Positions 1 to 8,084 of a stretch of 40,328 nucleotides of DNA are shown piece by piece. The notes beneath the pieces are model-generated. The model was not told where the DNA came from and did no database searches. It saw nothing but the letters and a program-made list of their open reading frames with translations. Each line of letters begins with the position of its first letter. Position 1 is the stretch's first letter. Made by a program: the position numbers and the translations under genes. Source of the DNA: JAENVT01 sp031404635 (GTDB lineage: Bacteria > Actinomycetota > Acidimicrobiia > Acidimicrobiales > Ilumatobacteraceae); contig JANNHY010000033.1 of assembly GCA_031404635.1 (NCBI GenBank), forward strand, positions 1-40,328. Direction: 5' to 3'.

Positions 1-2
1 AG

Positions 3-143
3 TACGAAGACACGCCCTACTCGCTGGAGCCCAATTGCAAAGAAAGCCCGGGCGGCCTGCGTGATTTGCAGGTGCTGATCTGGGTGGCGCGGGCCGCCGG
101 GCTGGGCCGCAGTTGGGCCGAGCTGGCCGCCAACGGGCTGACG
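3..143 (+). pseudogene. glnD: GlnD (PII uridylyltransferase) internal fragment, possible assembly chimera
   Basis: The frame is open from the window edge. It encodes a stretch typical of the GlnD nucleotidyltransferase/GlnE-like region, including EPNCKESPGGLRDLQ and then IWVARAAGLG. GlnD uridylylates and deuridylylates PII signal proteins in nitrogen control. The closest resemblance I recall is to betaproteobacterial GlnD, unlike the actinobacterial character of everything downstream. The match stops at about base 143, where the same frame continues into an Xre/MbcA-type antitoxin C-terminus. A GlnD-antitoxin fusion makes no biological sense to me. Either two genomes were joined during assembly or an illegitimate recombination truncated both genes. 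The identification is confident; the cause of the junction is not. Confidence 0.7.
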
Positions 144-248
144 AATCCAGACCTCGGATACGACAAGCCGCTCGATCTCATCGCTCAGGGTCGTTACCAG
201 CGTGTCATCGACCTCTTGCTTGCCATCGCCGAGGGTGTCACTGGCTGA
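142..248 (+). CDS. Antitoxin C-terminal fragment, Xre/MbcA/ParS (DUF2384) type
   Basis: The last ~35 residues carry the NPDLG then KPLDLIAQGRYQRVIDLL pattern of the toxin-binding C-terminal domain found in antitoxins of RES toxins. The N-terminal DNA-binding part is absent, because the reading frame upstream of ~143 encodes a GlnD fragment. The stop codon at 246-248 overlaps the start region of the RES toxin gene, the usual antitoxin-toxin arrangement for this family. In an intact system the antitoxin would neutralise the toxin and autoregulate the operon. Here it is truncated by the window or by the junction, so its function cannot be judged. Confidence 0.7.
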
Positions 249-780
249 CATTCCCCCGTTAGACCTGAGCAAGATCTCCACGCTTGCCGGCAGTGGGCTG
301 TCGGTGAAGGGCTTTCGCAACCAGGCCAGCGGCTTCGATCCGCGAAGCGGTGATGGGGCGCGTCGATTCGGCGGACGGTTCAACCGGCCCCACAGCTATC
401 CGGTCGTCTACCTCTGTACGACGCGACCGTGTGTGGTCGCGGAACTGACGCGGCAGGCTCGCCGACAAGGGTTGGCGGTCGAGGATCTTCTGCCACGCGA
501 GCTGTGGCTGGTCACGGCTGAGCTGACGAAGGTGCTGGATCTCACAGACGCCGAGACGTTGCGAGCCCTTGGCGTTGAGCCCGACGAACTTGTGCGTGAC
601 GACCTTCAGCTCACGCATGAGATCGGTGAGGCCGCTCACGAGCATCGGTTTCAGGCGATCCGGTCGGCGTCTGTCACCGGCGTCGACGACGTTGTTGCGA
701 TCCTGCCGGAGAATCTCGCTGGCGCTGTGTTGGTGGCCGAACTCGTTCAGGAGTGGAGAACGGCTGCGGATCTGCGCTGA
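235..780 (+). CDS. RES-domain toxin (NAD+-targeting family)
   Basis: This is a RES-domain protein of about 181 residues. It shows the family hallmarks GARRFGGRFN (conserved Arg and RxN region), YLCTTRPCVVAEL (conserved Glu after a Tyr-rich strand) and a C-terminal segment of strands and a helix. RES toxins of this kind degrade NAD+ and are paired with Xre/DUF2384 antitoxins, which fits the partial antitoxin immediately upstream. I chose the GTG at 235, which overlaps the antitoxin stop, over the GTG at 202 deep inside the antitoxin. Length agrees with the family. It is the only identifiable toxin in the partial element left of att1. Confidence 0.8.
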   Translation: MSLADIPPLDLSKISTLAGSGLSVKGFRNQASGFDPRSGDGARRFGGRFNRPHSYPVVYLCTTRPCVVAELTRQARRQGLAVEDLLPRELWLVTAELTKVLDLTDAETLRALGVEPDELVRDDLQLTHEIGEAAHEHRFQAIRSASVTGVDDVVAILPENLAGAVLVAELVQEWRTAADLR

Positions 781-867
781 CCGACTCGCGGAGATGCCAG
801 GAGATCGATTGGTCCGAGTGCCGAAATGCCACCTTCTCTAGTTGTGGCCGCCGCCTACCGTGGTCCC

Positions 868-1056
868 ATGTCGATGACACCGAGCGCACCAAGCCAAGCG
901 CAGATCGAGGCTGCCGTCGAGCAAACCCTCGTGGGTTGGGGCGCGGAGCTGGACGCCGGCCAGAAGTTCTGGTGGATGGACTGGAACCGCATGATCCGCG
1001 ACGCAATCACGGCGATGCGGACGGGCGAGCCGGTCCTCTACGACGACGGCGAGTGA
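868..1056 (+). CDS. Small W-rich protein of unknown function, paralogue A
   Basis: This 62-residue acidic protein has the ordered motifs AAVEQTL, GW.AEL, KFWWMDW, IIRD-like (MIRDAI), AMRTGEP and a YDD end. A clear paralogue lies at 31834-32016 with the same motifs in the same order, so this is a real conserved gene although I do not recognise the family. No signal peptide or membrane segment is visible. The ATG at 868 follows a short gap after the RES gene. It is the last gene before att1, and its paralogue lies near att5. Both att sites share the same CTTCTAA-type flank, which suggests a link to one class of element. The function is unknown. Confidence 0.7.
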   Translation: MSMTPSAPSQAQIEAAVEQTLVGWGAELDAGQKFWWMDWNRMIRDAITAMRTGEPVLYDDGE

Positions 1057-1118
1057 CGGTGCGCGATCGGTCTGAAAGCCTGACTTGTCTGCAGCAGGCA
1101 GATCGATCTTCTAGGCAG

Positions 1119-1142
1119 AACTTCTAACGGAACTTCTAACGG
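1119..1142 (+). repeat. Tandem 12-bp direct repeat left of att1 (CTTCTAACGG type)
   Basis: Two head-to-tail copies of AACTTCTAACGG occupy 1119-1142. They are followed by several GGTGACA-like words and a GCGAAAGACCTG block before att1. The same arrangement recurs left of att5 at 33196-33218. The spacing of about one helical turn suggests integrase arm-type or excisionase sites; that role is inferred. Confidence 0.6.
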
Positions 1143-1257
1143 ATCAGGTGACACACGGCGTTATCCACAGCCACCAGGTGACATTCCAAAATCGCGAAAG
1201 ACCTGCTAGATGGCATGAGGTGGCACAGGGCATCACTGGGTGACAGCACCGCTTTAC

Positions 1258-1304
1258 GGCTCATAACCCGAAGGTCGCAGGTTCAAATCCTGCCCCCGCC
1301 ACCA
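1258..1304 (+). repeat. att1: 3' half of tRNA-Met(CAT), 47 nt
   Basis: The sequence runs from the anticodon loop (CTCATAA) through variable loop, T-arm and a 3' acceptor strand to CCA. The bases upstream do not form a D-arm, a 5' acceptor strand or the full anticodon stem, so this is a fragment and not a functional tRNA. The CCCG stem after the loop resembles initiator tRNA. Identical or near-identical fragments occur six more times in the window. It is best read as the attachment core of tRNA-targeting elements. Confidence 0.9.
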
Positions 1305-1310
1305 AGAAAT

Positions 1311-1360
1311 AGCAGGTCAGAGGCCCTTTCCGTTCAGCGGAGAGGGCTTCTCTGCTTGCC
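1311..1360 (+). terminator. Hairpin terminator after att1
   Basis: AGCAG...CTGCT encloses an inner AGAGGCCCT / AGGGCTTCT pairing, giving a long hairpin directly after the tRNA fragment. A close relative follows att4 (24346-24393) and a decayed one follows att5. Its probable job is to end transcription of a tRNA restored by integration. Confidence 0.6.
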
Positions 1361-1363
1361 GCT

Positions 1364-1381
1364 TGTCAACGGTTTGTCAAC
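1364..1381 (+). repeat. Direct repeat TGTCAACGGTTTGTCAAC, left end of E1
   Basis: Two TGTCAAC words lie 11 bp apart. The same 18-mer, or a one-base variant, occurs at 8085, 13715, 24156, 24399, 33440, 35673 and 39718, always near an att site except at 8085. On the minus strand each half reads GTTGACA. The likely role is an integrase arm or accessory-protein site (inference). Confidence 0.7.
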
Positions 1382-1752
1382 ACGGCGATGGCGTAGGCGG
1401 TCGTCGGCGCTCGGCCGCTGTCGTCGGTTCTCGCGCAGCGCTGTTCGTCGTCGTCCCAGTTGAGCAAGCCGTGACCAACTGGACGGGAACCATCGAGGAC
1501 CTACGGGAGCGGACGAGCGCCCCCGGTTCTAGTGGCCGCAACGGCCGCTTCGGGTCGAAAACCCGAAGGTCGCACGATCCACGAGGCGAGCCCGAGCATT
1601 TCGGCGATGTCCAGAAGCCGGCGGTAGGGGAAGTCTGCCGGTGAACGGCCGGGACATATCCGCGAGCGCTGGGGTTCGGCACAGGCGTCCTTGACACGCG
1701 CGTCGTATGCAGTCGGGCTGTAGCGTGAACGGCCTTCTCCGAAGGGACACCG
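1382..1752 (+). other. Non-coding element-end region conserved with 24417-24610
   Basis: I see no convincing gene. Bases about 1382-1575 closely match 24417-24610, including the segment GACGGGAACCATCGAGGACC. This block ends with a hairpin (CTTCGGGT / ACCCGAAG) that recreates AACCCGAAGGTCGCA at 1560-1574, exactly 295 bp after the same word in att1. Short open frames crossing this block on the minus strand are probably fortuitous. The remainder is the upstream region of the gene at 1753, with a purine-rich GAAGGGA shortly before its start. Confidence 0.5.
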
Positions 1753-2106
1753 ATGCGACCTACCAGACAGCAGCGCGCCGTACAGCAGCTCACCGACTCG
1801 AACCTCACCGATCAGATCGGCCGGTTCACAGAAATGCAGGCCAGCGACCGCAACTGGCATCCGACATCGGTCGAAGCGCAACAGATTCGTGCGTTGCGCA
1901 CCGAAGCCGACCGGCGCGAGATCACCGTCCCGGAATGGATGCGCAGCGCCACCGACTACGAAGACCACCTCGCCGAACTCCCCGCCAGCGTCAAAGCGAA
2001 ATGCGTTGAATGCAAGATCGTCCACGACATTGACGATCTGATGGAGCTCGACAACCGGTTGCTGTGCATGGCCTGCATCGAAGAGCTCAACGCACCCGAG
2101 TACTAG
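1753..2106 (+). CDS. Small zinc-ribbon-like protein, unknown function
   Basis: This predicted protein has 117 residues. Its C-terminal third has two Cys pairs, KCVECKI and LCMACIEEL, about 25 residues apart. That spacing fits a small zinc ribbon. The N-terminal half is charged and helical with no recognised domain. The start ATG at 1753 has a plausible ribosome-binding site (GAAGGGA) a few bases upstream. It stands alone on the plus strand, convergent with the McrC-like gene across a ~270 bp gap. The family is not recognised; a role in DNA or protein binding is only a guess from the zinc ribbon. Confidence 0.6.
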   Translation: MRPTRQQRAVQQLTDSNLTDQIGRFTEMQASDRNWHPTSVEAQQIRALRTEADRREITVPEWMRSATDYEDHLAELPASVKAKCVECKIVHDIDDLMELDNRLLCMACIEELNAPEY

Positions 2107-2378
2107 AGCGACGCCTGCGGGGTCCACTGACGGCGTTCGAAAGCTGGGTTCCCGGACTGTCGGTGCGGCGAGATGCCAGGTCGCTACGTCTGGCCCCGGC
2201 GCCGCGAGGGTATTCCAGCTCGAACCACGCAGTTGGGCGGTCGTGTCAGATGCGCGAACGAGACGGCTGGTACTAGCACGTGCGAGCAACGCAGCTTGCT
2301 ATGACGCGAGGAGCCAGAGTGCGCGGACGACTCGCGCCGCTGCAGCGACTCTGCCACGACAAGTCCTGGCCACGGATT

Positions 2379-4205
2379 TCATGCAAGAGTTGGGACGCGG
2401 GAGAGGTCCGTGCACAACTCGACCAAGAAGCCCGGCAGAAACTCGATCAACGAGTCATCGCCGCTGACGACGATTACTCGACCGTCGTCGAGGTGGTAGT
2501 CGACCAGTTCGAGCAGCTCCTCGATCTGTGCCTCTCGCTCAGCCGACGATGTCCAATGAACGTTCCAGCCGTCTCGGCGTGCGGCTGCGGCGAACCCGCG
2601 GAGCTGCGGGATGTCGGGCATGACGATCTCGCAGCTGTTGACCGCGCGTCCACCGGCGACGATCTGTCGCAGGCTGCCGAGCCCGATGCGCCGTCCGCCC
2701 AAGTGACGCAACATCCAGTACTGGTCGACGACGATGCTCACGGACTCCGGGTTGACTTCGCGGTGCGTCGGCCCACCGTCGTTGGCGTCCACCTCATCCG
2801 CGAGGTGCACGTCGACGGATCGTCGACCTACGACTGGGAGCGGGACACTCGTTCGAACGCCTGGCGTGATTCCGAAGTGGCCGTAGCCGGCCCAGTTCGC
2901 CGTGAACCCGTCGTGGGGGTGCGCAGCGTAGACATGGTCGACGATCGGACGTCCTCGGAGTCGCATACGCGCGTACTTCTCGTGGAGGGTAGAGGCGGCT
3001 CGCTCGACGTTGCCGCGCCCGACGTACTTGGCATCGATGATAGTGAGCCGGGGGTTCTCGCCGTCGTGAAGGACGGCGACGTCGGGAGTTGCCATCAGCT
3101 GCGATTGGCGCATGGGATCGGGGTGCGGCACGTACTCGATGTTCATCCAGCCCGCGCTGTTCGCCTTGATCACTGGCTCGAATGCGATGTAAATGTCACC
3201 GGGGAAGCTCACGGTCGTTCCGGCGGCGAGCTCGAGCCGGCGATGCGCGCCAAGTTGGTGCACCGCGAGTACGTCGAAGCCTGGCGCATGCGGCGATCCG
3301 AACTGGTCGCGCGCTGCGAGAAGTACTTGTAGGTACACCCAGTACTCGTACAGCCGGATCATCCCGCGTACCCCGAGTCTGAGTTCACCGGGCCCTTCGG
3401 TGGTGTGTAGGTGGAGCCGATTGAGGATCTCGTGTACGGCGAGCACTTGGCGGTAGCGAGGGTCGGAACGCATGCCCCACGTGAGTGAGCGGATCGGTGC
3501 CAGGCGGCAATCGCCGAAGTGGTCGTTCAGAAGACGATCGATTCGGCGTGCCGTTGAAGCACCGACTGGGTCGCGGCGAGCGTGCTGTCTCAGCAGGTGA
3601 AGTGTGGTGACGACCAGCTGCCGCTCGGGAGTATCGATCGATCGTTCGAGCACACGCGTGCGTGCAGGGACTCCACGTTGTCCGGCGAGCACCACCGCGG
3701 GCCGGAGTTCGCGGGCGCTGCGAACTCGATCGAGGCGTCGGATGCCGGTCGAAGCGACAAGTCGCTCGGCCGGCTGTTCGACGATCTGGTTCAGCGGGCG
3801 CTCGATCCGGGCTAGGAGCTCAGCAGCTGATGGCGGCCGCGCGCTGACGGCAGTGACGCCGTTAGGGTCGAAGACGAGGTCTCCCCAGATGCGCACGAGG
3901 TCGGCACGTAGCGCCTCGTAGGAGGGCTGGGAGACCTTGCCGGGCACGACTTCGACCTCGCCCAGAGTTACGCCCAGTCCGTCCGTCACCTCCATCAACC
4001 CGAGGTGCCCGTTGAGCTCCGTGTGATCGGTGAGTCGTAGCGAGCCCTCGCCATTGGACCCGAGTGTCACCGAGATGCCGCCGACCCTGAGCGTGGAACC
4101 TGGTGCGCCTCGCAGCAAGATGCGCTCGATCTCGTCGACCAGAGGTGCTGCGAGGCCACGATCAAGCGGTCGCCAGCCTGATCGCGAGTAGACCTGAATC
4201 ATCAC
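2379..4205 (-). CDS. McrC-like nuclease subunit (DUF2357 / PD-(D/E)XK)
   Basis: This 608-residue protein has an N-terminal beta-rich region and the YEYWVYLQVL helix typical of DUF2357/McrC proteins. A PD-(D/E)XK nuclease core follows, with PDVAVLHD and LTIIDAKYVG as the catalytic Asp and DAK triad. McrC-type subunits cut DNA when activated by a McrB-family NTPase. That partner lies directly upstream on the same strand and overlaps by four bases (ATGA at 4202-4205), so the two are almost certainly co-translated. The C-terminal ~200 residues beyond the nuclease core are not assigned. The pair forms a restriction or phage-defence module in element E1. Confidence 0.75.
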   Translation of the reverse strand: MMIQVYSRSGWRPLDRGLAAPLVDEIERILLRGAPGSTLRVGGISVTLGSNGEGSLRLTDHTELNGHLGLMEVTDGLGVTLGEVEVVPGKVSQPSYEALRADLVRIWGDLVFDPNGVTAVSARPPSAAELLARIERPLNQIVEQPAERLVASTGIRRLDRVRSARELRPAVVLAGQRGVPARTRVLERSIDTPERQLVVTTLHLLRQHARRDPVGASTARRIDRLLNDHFGDCRLAPIRSLTWGMRSDPRYRQVLAVHEILNRLHLHTTEGPGELRLGVRGMIRLYEYWVYLQVLLAARDQFGSPHAPGFDVLAVHQLGAHRRLELAAGTTVSFPGDIYIAFEPVIKANSAGWMNIEYVPHPDPMRQSQLMATPDVAVLHDGENPRLTIIDAKYVGRGNVERAASTLHEKYARMRLRGRPIVDHVYAAHPHDGFTANWAGYGHFGITPGVRTSVPLPVVGRRSVDVHLADEVDANDGGPTHREVNPESVSIVVDQYWMLRHLGGRRIGLGSLRQIVAGGRAVNSCEIVMPDIPQLRGFAAAARRDGWNVHWTSSAEREAQIEELLELVDYHLDDGRVIVVSGDDSLIEFLPGFLVELCTDLSRVPTLA

Positions 4206-6922
4206 CGCAGCAGACCGATGCGCGCATCAGTTCCGTCAATGAACTCGTCGTCGGAAACCGACGAATCGAGCCATCGAGCGACCACCCGAGCGGAACGGTG
4301 ACAAGACTGCTTCTCGAGCTTTTCCAGCAGCTCATCGAGTCCGTTGGCAAGGTCGCGCTTGAAGCCTCGGACCTTGGGGATGATCCGCTGCAGCACACCA
4401 AGGTCGAGTGCCACATCGGGCGGCAGCACACCGGCTGCGTTCGCAAGAAACTTCTCTAGCTCGACGTGTGCACGAGCGCCGACGCCGATCCCGATGGAAT
4501 GGAGGACGTCGCCGATCACGACAAGGAAGTCGTGATGATTCGGGTCGGGACGGTTCGTGCAGATTGCATCCCACTCAGAGAATGGAACGTGCCACGGACG
4601 TACTGGGGTGGTCGTGGAGCCGTGGTGTGCGCTAGACATCGCGATCGACAGTTGGAGCACATTGGCGCGATCGAGAACGCGCTCTGACAACGCACGTGTG
4701 GTCTCGTCGACGTTCACTGTGCCGATCACCACGAGGTTCCGGGGGAATGGCAGCGATGATGGCCACTCATCGCCGTTGATCGGTCGCGCGCCTTCGGAGT
4801 AGAGCGGCAGGCGGGTGCCATCGGCGCCGGAGCGGGCCTCTTCGAGCGCCGAAAGGTACTCGGCCAAGTACTGTTCCACGGGTGCCAGGTTCATCTCGTC
4901 GAGGAGCACCACGTGAAGCTGGTCGAGGTTGCGCTCGCATTGCCGGGCGGTGATCGCCAACCACCCTGGCTCGAATCGGTTGCTGATTGGGTTGACCATT
5001 CCGAGCACGTCGGATTGATCGATCCAGTCGGGGCGGACTGCGATCCGCCGGAACCTGGCGTTGCGAGCATCAGCTCCGAGTGCGGCAGCGAACAGACGGG
5101 CGATCGTGCTCTTCCCCGATCCTGTGAGGCCAGCGAGGATAACAAACGGCTTCGTCTTGGCAGCGACGTACAGCCGCCGAACGTCGTCTTCGGCAAAGTC
5201 GAGCTCCTGCGTGCAGAAGTTGACCACGTGGTCGACGAGGCTCGATTCTCCGTCCTGCCTGCTCCATCGCAGGACCCGCTTGTCCTGGATGGCGGCGAGC
5301 AACTCCGCCCCAAGGCGCCGCGCTTCCATGATCTCATCGGCCACGACGAGGATCTCCAGCTCGGCATACTGCAGTTCGAAGTCGTGTCGGTCCGGCTCCG
5401 CAAGGACATCACTGCTGGTCTCGAGCAACGCGTGGATCTGAGCGAGTTGATCGTGTGCTTCGCCTTGACGTTGGATGCGCAAAGCGTTGAGACGTTCGAG
5501 CAGCCGCTGCTGCAACTCGCGGTTGACGCGTGTGTCACCATCCGCCTCAAGCTCGCCGAGGTGCGTATCGAGTTCCGCGATCACGACAGCCGGCGCGGCG
5601 AACGCGACCAGCCCGACCCGGAGCGCCGTGAGCTCGTCGATTTCATCGGCTCGACGGGTTCGGCGAAGGTCGAGCTCGAGCATGTTCACCTGCCGCTTTG
5701 CGGTATCGATATCGCCGTGCGCCAGAGAAGCTGCTGCTTCGTCGATCCGCGGGATCCAGTTCTCTGGGACGGCGTGTTCACTGTCGAGAGCGCGACGCAG
5801 CTCCGCGAGCTTGCTTGCCAGGGCATCAGACTGTCGGCCGAGTTGGCGTGCCTCTTTGACCTCTTGTAGCGCTTGTCGGGCACCTGACAGGTCGTGGTCG
5901 AGCAGGAGCAGCTCCACATCGTCAGCGTCTGCGCCGGCGGTTCGTAGCTCCGAGATCTCGCGCTCAACAGCGTGCCGCAGGGCGATCATGTGCTCGACCG
6001 CCGGTACTCGAACCTTTAGCGTGATGGCCGTGGCCTCTGTGAGCCAGCCGTCCGCAACCGAAGCGAGCCACGACAGGTCCGGTTCGGTCAATTCTTGGGA
6101 AATCGCCGCCAGGCGCTCAGACACCCGAGGAGCCGCCGAGTGCCATGGGATTTCCTCAGAGTCGACGAGTGCTGCGACCACGTGAACGTCGAGGTGCCCG
6201 ACTGCTTCCCCGACCACGCTCGGAGCGCGCTCAATCTGCGGTGGTTCGGCTCGTCGAATCCATGGCTGCACAATGGTTTGGACGGAGATGATGTTGTTGA
6301 CGCCGTCCACGCATTCCTCCGCTCGCTTAACGATCTCATTCCATCGCCGCGAATTCGGCTGGATTGTTGTCCTGTCGAGCTCCCGTTCGAGGGCCCGTCG
6401 ATCGAGTTCGAACAGGTCAGAGGGACGATCCTCACGCAGCGCCGCCACAACCGGATCGAGTTCGCTGAGAAGCCACGCCCAGGCCTCGCGTTCACCAGGC
6501 AGCTTGCTCTTGCCGTACCAGTCGAGATCGAGGTATTGGTCGAGCCCTTGGAGCAGGCGTGGCAGCGTCCGTCTCTGCCGAATCCAATCGCTAACTGGTA
6601 CCGACATGCCCGTATGGGATAGTTCGATTGCGCTCGCCATTGCGCTGCGAAGAGGCTCCGGGACGACTTCGGGAAGATGATGGACCCATCCAAGTGGCGG
6701 GGGTCCGTTCGTCGTCACGACGAACCACCAGTCGAGAAGAACTGCCGCCAGCTCATCACGCGGCATTCGGGAGATCACCGACGTGGCCGCTTCTCGCGCG
6801 TCTGGGTCGTCGGGGGCGGCTTCGACGATAGGCGCCAACCAATCCAGCACCTCGAGGGCTTCGCGGAGGCCGAGCAAGTCGGTCCCGCGAAGAATGGCTA
6901 TCGCCTGTTGTCCGGTCATCAT
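4202..6922 (-). CDS. McrB-like AAA+ NTPase with long coiled-coil N-terminal region
   Basis: The C-terminal third is an AAA+ domain of the McrB clade. It has Walker A GLTGSGKST near residue 600, Walker B VVLLDEMNLAP near 675 and the McrB signature region GTVNVDETT near 735, followed by SERVLDRAN. Residues ~300-570 are strongly helical and rich in Glu, Arg and Leu, as expected for coiled coils. The first ~250 residues are unassigned and may be the target-recognition part. I prefer the ATG at 6922; an open frame extends to 7042 but its first 40 residues look non-coding. It should form the NTPase ring that drives the McrC-like nuclease encoded just downstream. Coiled-coil-rich McrBC relatives are known as CoCoNuT systems; membership here is possible but unproven. 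Confidence 0.75.
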   Translation of the reverse strand: MMTGQQAIAILRGTDLLGLREALEVLDWLAPIVEAAPDDPDAREAATSVISRMPRDELAAVLLDWWFVVTTNGPPPLGWVHHLPEVVPEPLRSAMASAIELSHTGMSVPVSDWIRQRRTLPRLLQGLDQYLDLDWYGKSKLPGEREAWAWLLSELDPVVAALREDRPSDLFELDRRALERELDRTTIQPNSRRWNEIVKRAEECVDGVNNIISVQTIVQPWIRRAEPPQIERAPSVVGEAVGHLDVHVVAALVDSEEIPWHSAAPRVSERLAAISQELTEPDLSWLASVADGWLTEATAITLKVRVPAVEHMIALRHAVEREISELRTAGADADDVELLLLDHDLSGARQALQEVKEARQLGRQSDALASKLAELRRALDSEHAVPENWIPRIDEAAASLAHGDIDTAKRQVNMLELDLRRTRRADEIDELTALRVGLVAFAAPAVVIAELDTHLGELEADGDTRVNRELQQRLLERLNALRIQRQGEAHDQLAQIHALLETSSDVLAEPDRHDFELQYAELEILVVADEIMEARRLGAELLAAIQDKRVLRWSRQDGESSLVDHVVNFCTQELDFAEDDVRRLYVAAKTKPFVILAGLTGSGKSTIARLFAAALGADARNARFRRIAVRPDWIDQSDVLGMVNPISNRFEPGWLAITARQCERNLDQLHVVLLDEMNLAPVEQYLAEYLSALEEARSGADGTRLPLYSEGARPINGDEWPSSLPFPRNLVVIGTVNVDETTRALSERVLDRANVLQLSIAMSSAHHGSTTTPVRPWHVPFSEWDAICTNRPDPNHHDFLVVIGDVLHSIGIGVGARAHVELEKFLANAAGVLPPDVALDLGVLQRIIPKVRGFKRDLANGLDELLEKLEKQSCHRSARVVARWLDSSVSDDEFIDGTDARIGLLR

Positions 6923-7386
6923 GTGAGCAGTGTCGCGCGGGGATGTGACACCGCGGAACAGGCGCACAGTCGTGCCCGGCGCCCCCAGACTCTTGTCACC
7001 CGTGGCGGACGTTCGAGGCCGAGAGTGTATTGCGGTCGTCAAGTTCTACGGGCCAAACGCGACGATCGGGGACTTCTCTGGGGTACCTCACGCTCCTCGG
7101 AGTCGACTGGCAGGGCAAGAAGTTGCGATTGTCCGAAGCACAGCTGGCGAGCCCCACCTCTGATGGACAGGGCGTACCTCGCCCCGCGAACTCGGCATTC
7201 ATCCGAGGACCGTCGCAGTACACCTCGACACACGCGATGTTGCGCGTCGAGCGAACCGCCGCAAGATGAGCGACCGCGACGTCCGCCAAACCGCCCGGCA
7301 CTACCGCAGCGGAGATCCCTCGCCACAGTCCCAATGACTTTACGACGACGAGATACATAGGATGCCAACGACCGAAGGAGACCGCC
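6923..7386. other. Intergenic region between divergent genes
   Basis: About 460 bases separate the McrB-like gene (minus strand) from the gene at 7387 (plus strand). Promoters for both must lie here. Several short overlapping frames exist on both strands but none has a convincing ribosome site or motif. I see no repeat or att sequence. Confidence 0.4.
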
Positions 7387-7888
7387 GTGGCCCCGCTACT
7401 GGACACACAACTGGAGCCGCAAGACGCTGCTCCGCACGCAAGAGCAGGTGATCAACGAGGGGTACAGCCGGGCATTTGATCACGATGCCAGCGACAACTT
7501 CGGCACTCGGCCGGTGCAGCCCGGCGATCGGGTGTACGCGATCAACTGGTCGGCCGATCAACCCGGCGACATGCCCCAGTTCCGAGTGATTGGCAGGATC
7601 ATCGTCGACCGCATCGTCGACCAGCCGACCGCAGAGTCCGAACTTGCCTACGAGCCGTGGCCGGCGCTGTCACACGTGCTCGCCGTGCCAGGCACGTTGA
7701 CGCCGACAATCTTCGACGGCTACGTCGACGATCCTGAGCACCTCGAATTCATCGACGCGAACGGCAACGTCGTGCTGCCGACGCTCAACGACCGCGGCTT
7801 CATCGATAAGCAGGCGTTTCGCAACGTGCGGGAGATCACCGAGCATGTCGCCGAGTATTTCGACTGGGTGCTTGGGTTGGCGACGTGA
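7387..7888 (+). CDS. Hypothetical protein with likely 1-base frameshift after the start
   Basis: The body of the frame reads RYWTHNWSRKTLLRTQEQV and then GDRVYAINW. This resembles a family of small actinobacterial proteins that open with a short M-x-RYWT(N/H)NWS motif followed by an OB- or PUA-like beta fold with GDxVY. In-frame there is no start codon ahead of RYWTHNWS, and a stop lies at 7358. A GTG at 7387 with a strong AAGGAG site is one base out of frame, across a CCCC run. Losing one C would give V-A-R-Y-W-T. So either the gene carries a +1 frameshift or the sequence has an error. If translated only from 7448 it would lack the N-terminal motif. Confidence 0.6.
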
Positions 7889-8084
7889 GGAGCCCTGCAA
7901 CAGCTCGGTCCGACTTCAGCGAACACTTGCGAATCCAATGCTCGGGCGCTTCCTTCGCTAGCTTGTGTCACGCTCCAGAGTTCGGCGGGGCAGCGGCTAC
8001 AAGGTAGAAGTGATGCGTCCCCCGGGTGTGGTGGAGGCTTTCGCAAGGGCGCTGGCCCTCCGTCTTGGCCCCGGGAGCCGCTGT

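Noticed and set aside
1258..1304. A functional tRNA-Met gene
   Set aside because: Only the anticodon loop and 3' half are present; the upstream bases cannot form the acceptor 5' strand or D-arm. The same holds for the other six copies.
1364..1381. Tandem TTGACA promoter -35 boxes on the minus strand
   Set aside because: The halves do read GTTGACA, but no matching -10 box or downstream gene recurs at the eight copies; their fixed place next to att sites favours a recombination role.
2280..3332. 350-codon plus-strand frame opposite the McrC-like gene
   Set aside because: Lies antisense to a gene with a clear nuclease motif and a four-base overlap with its partner; no motif of its own.
4913..5869. 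318-codon plus-strand frame opposite the McrB-like gene
   Set aside because: Antisense to the AAA+ and coiled-coil coding region; composition is the mirror of that gene.
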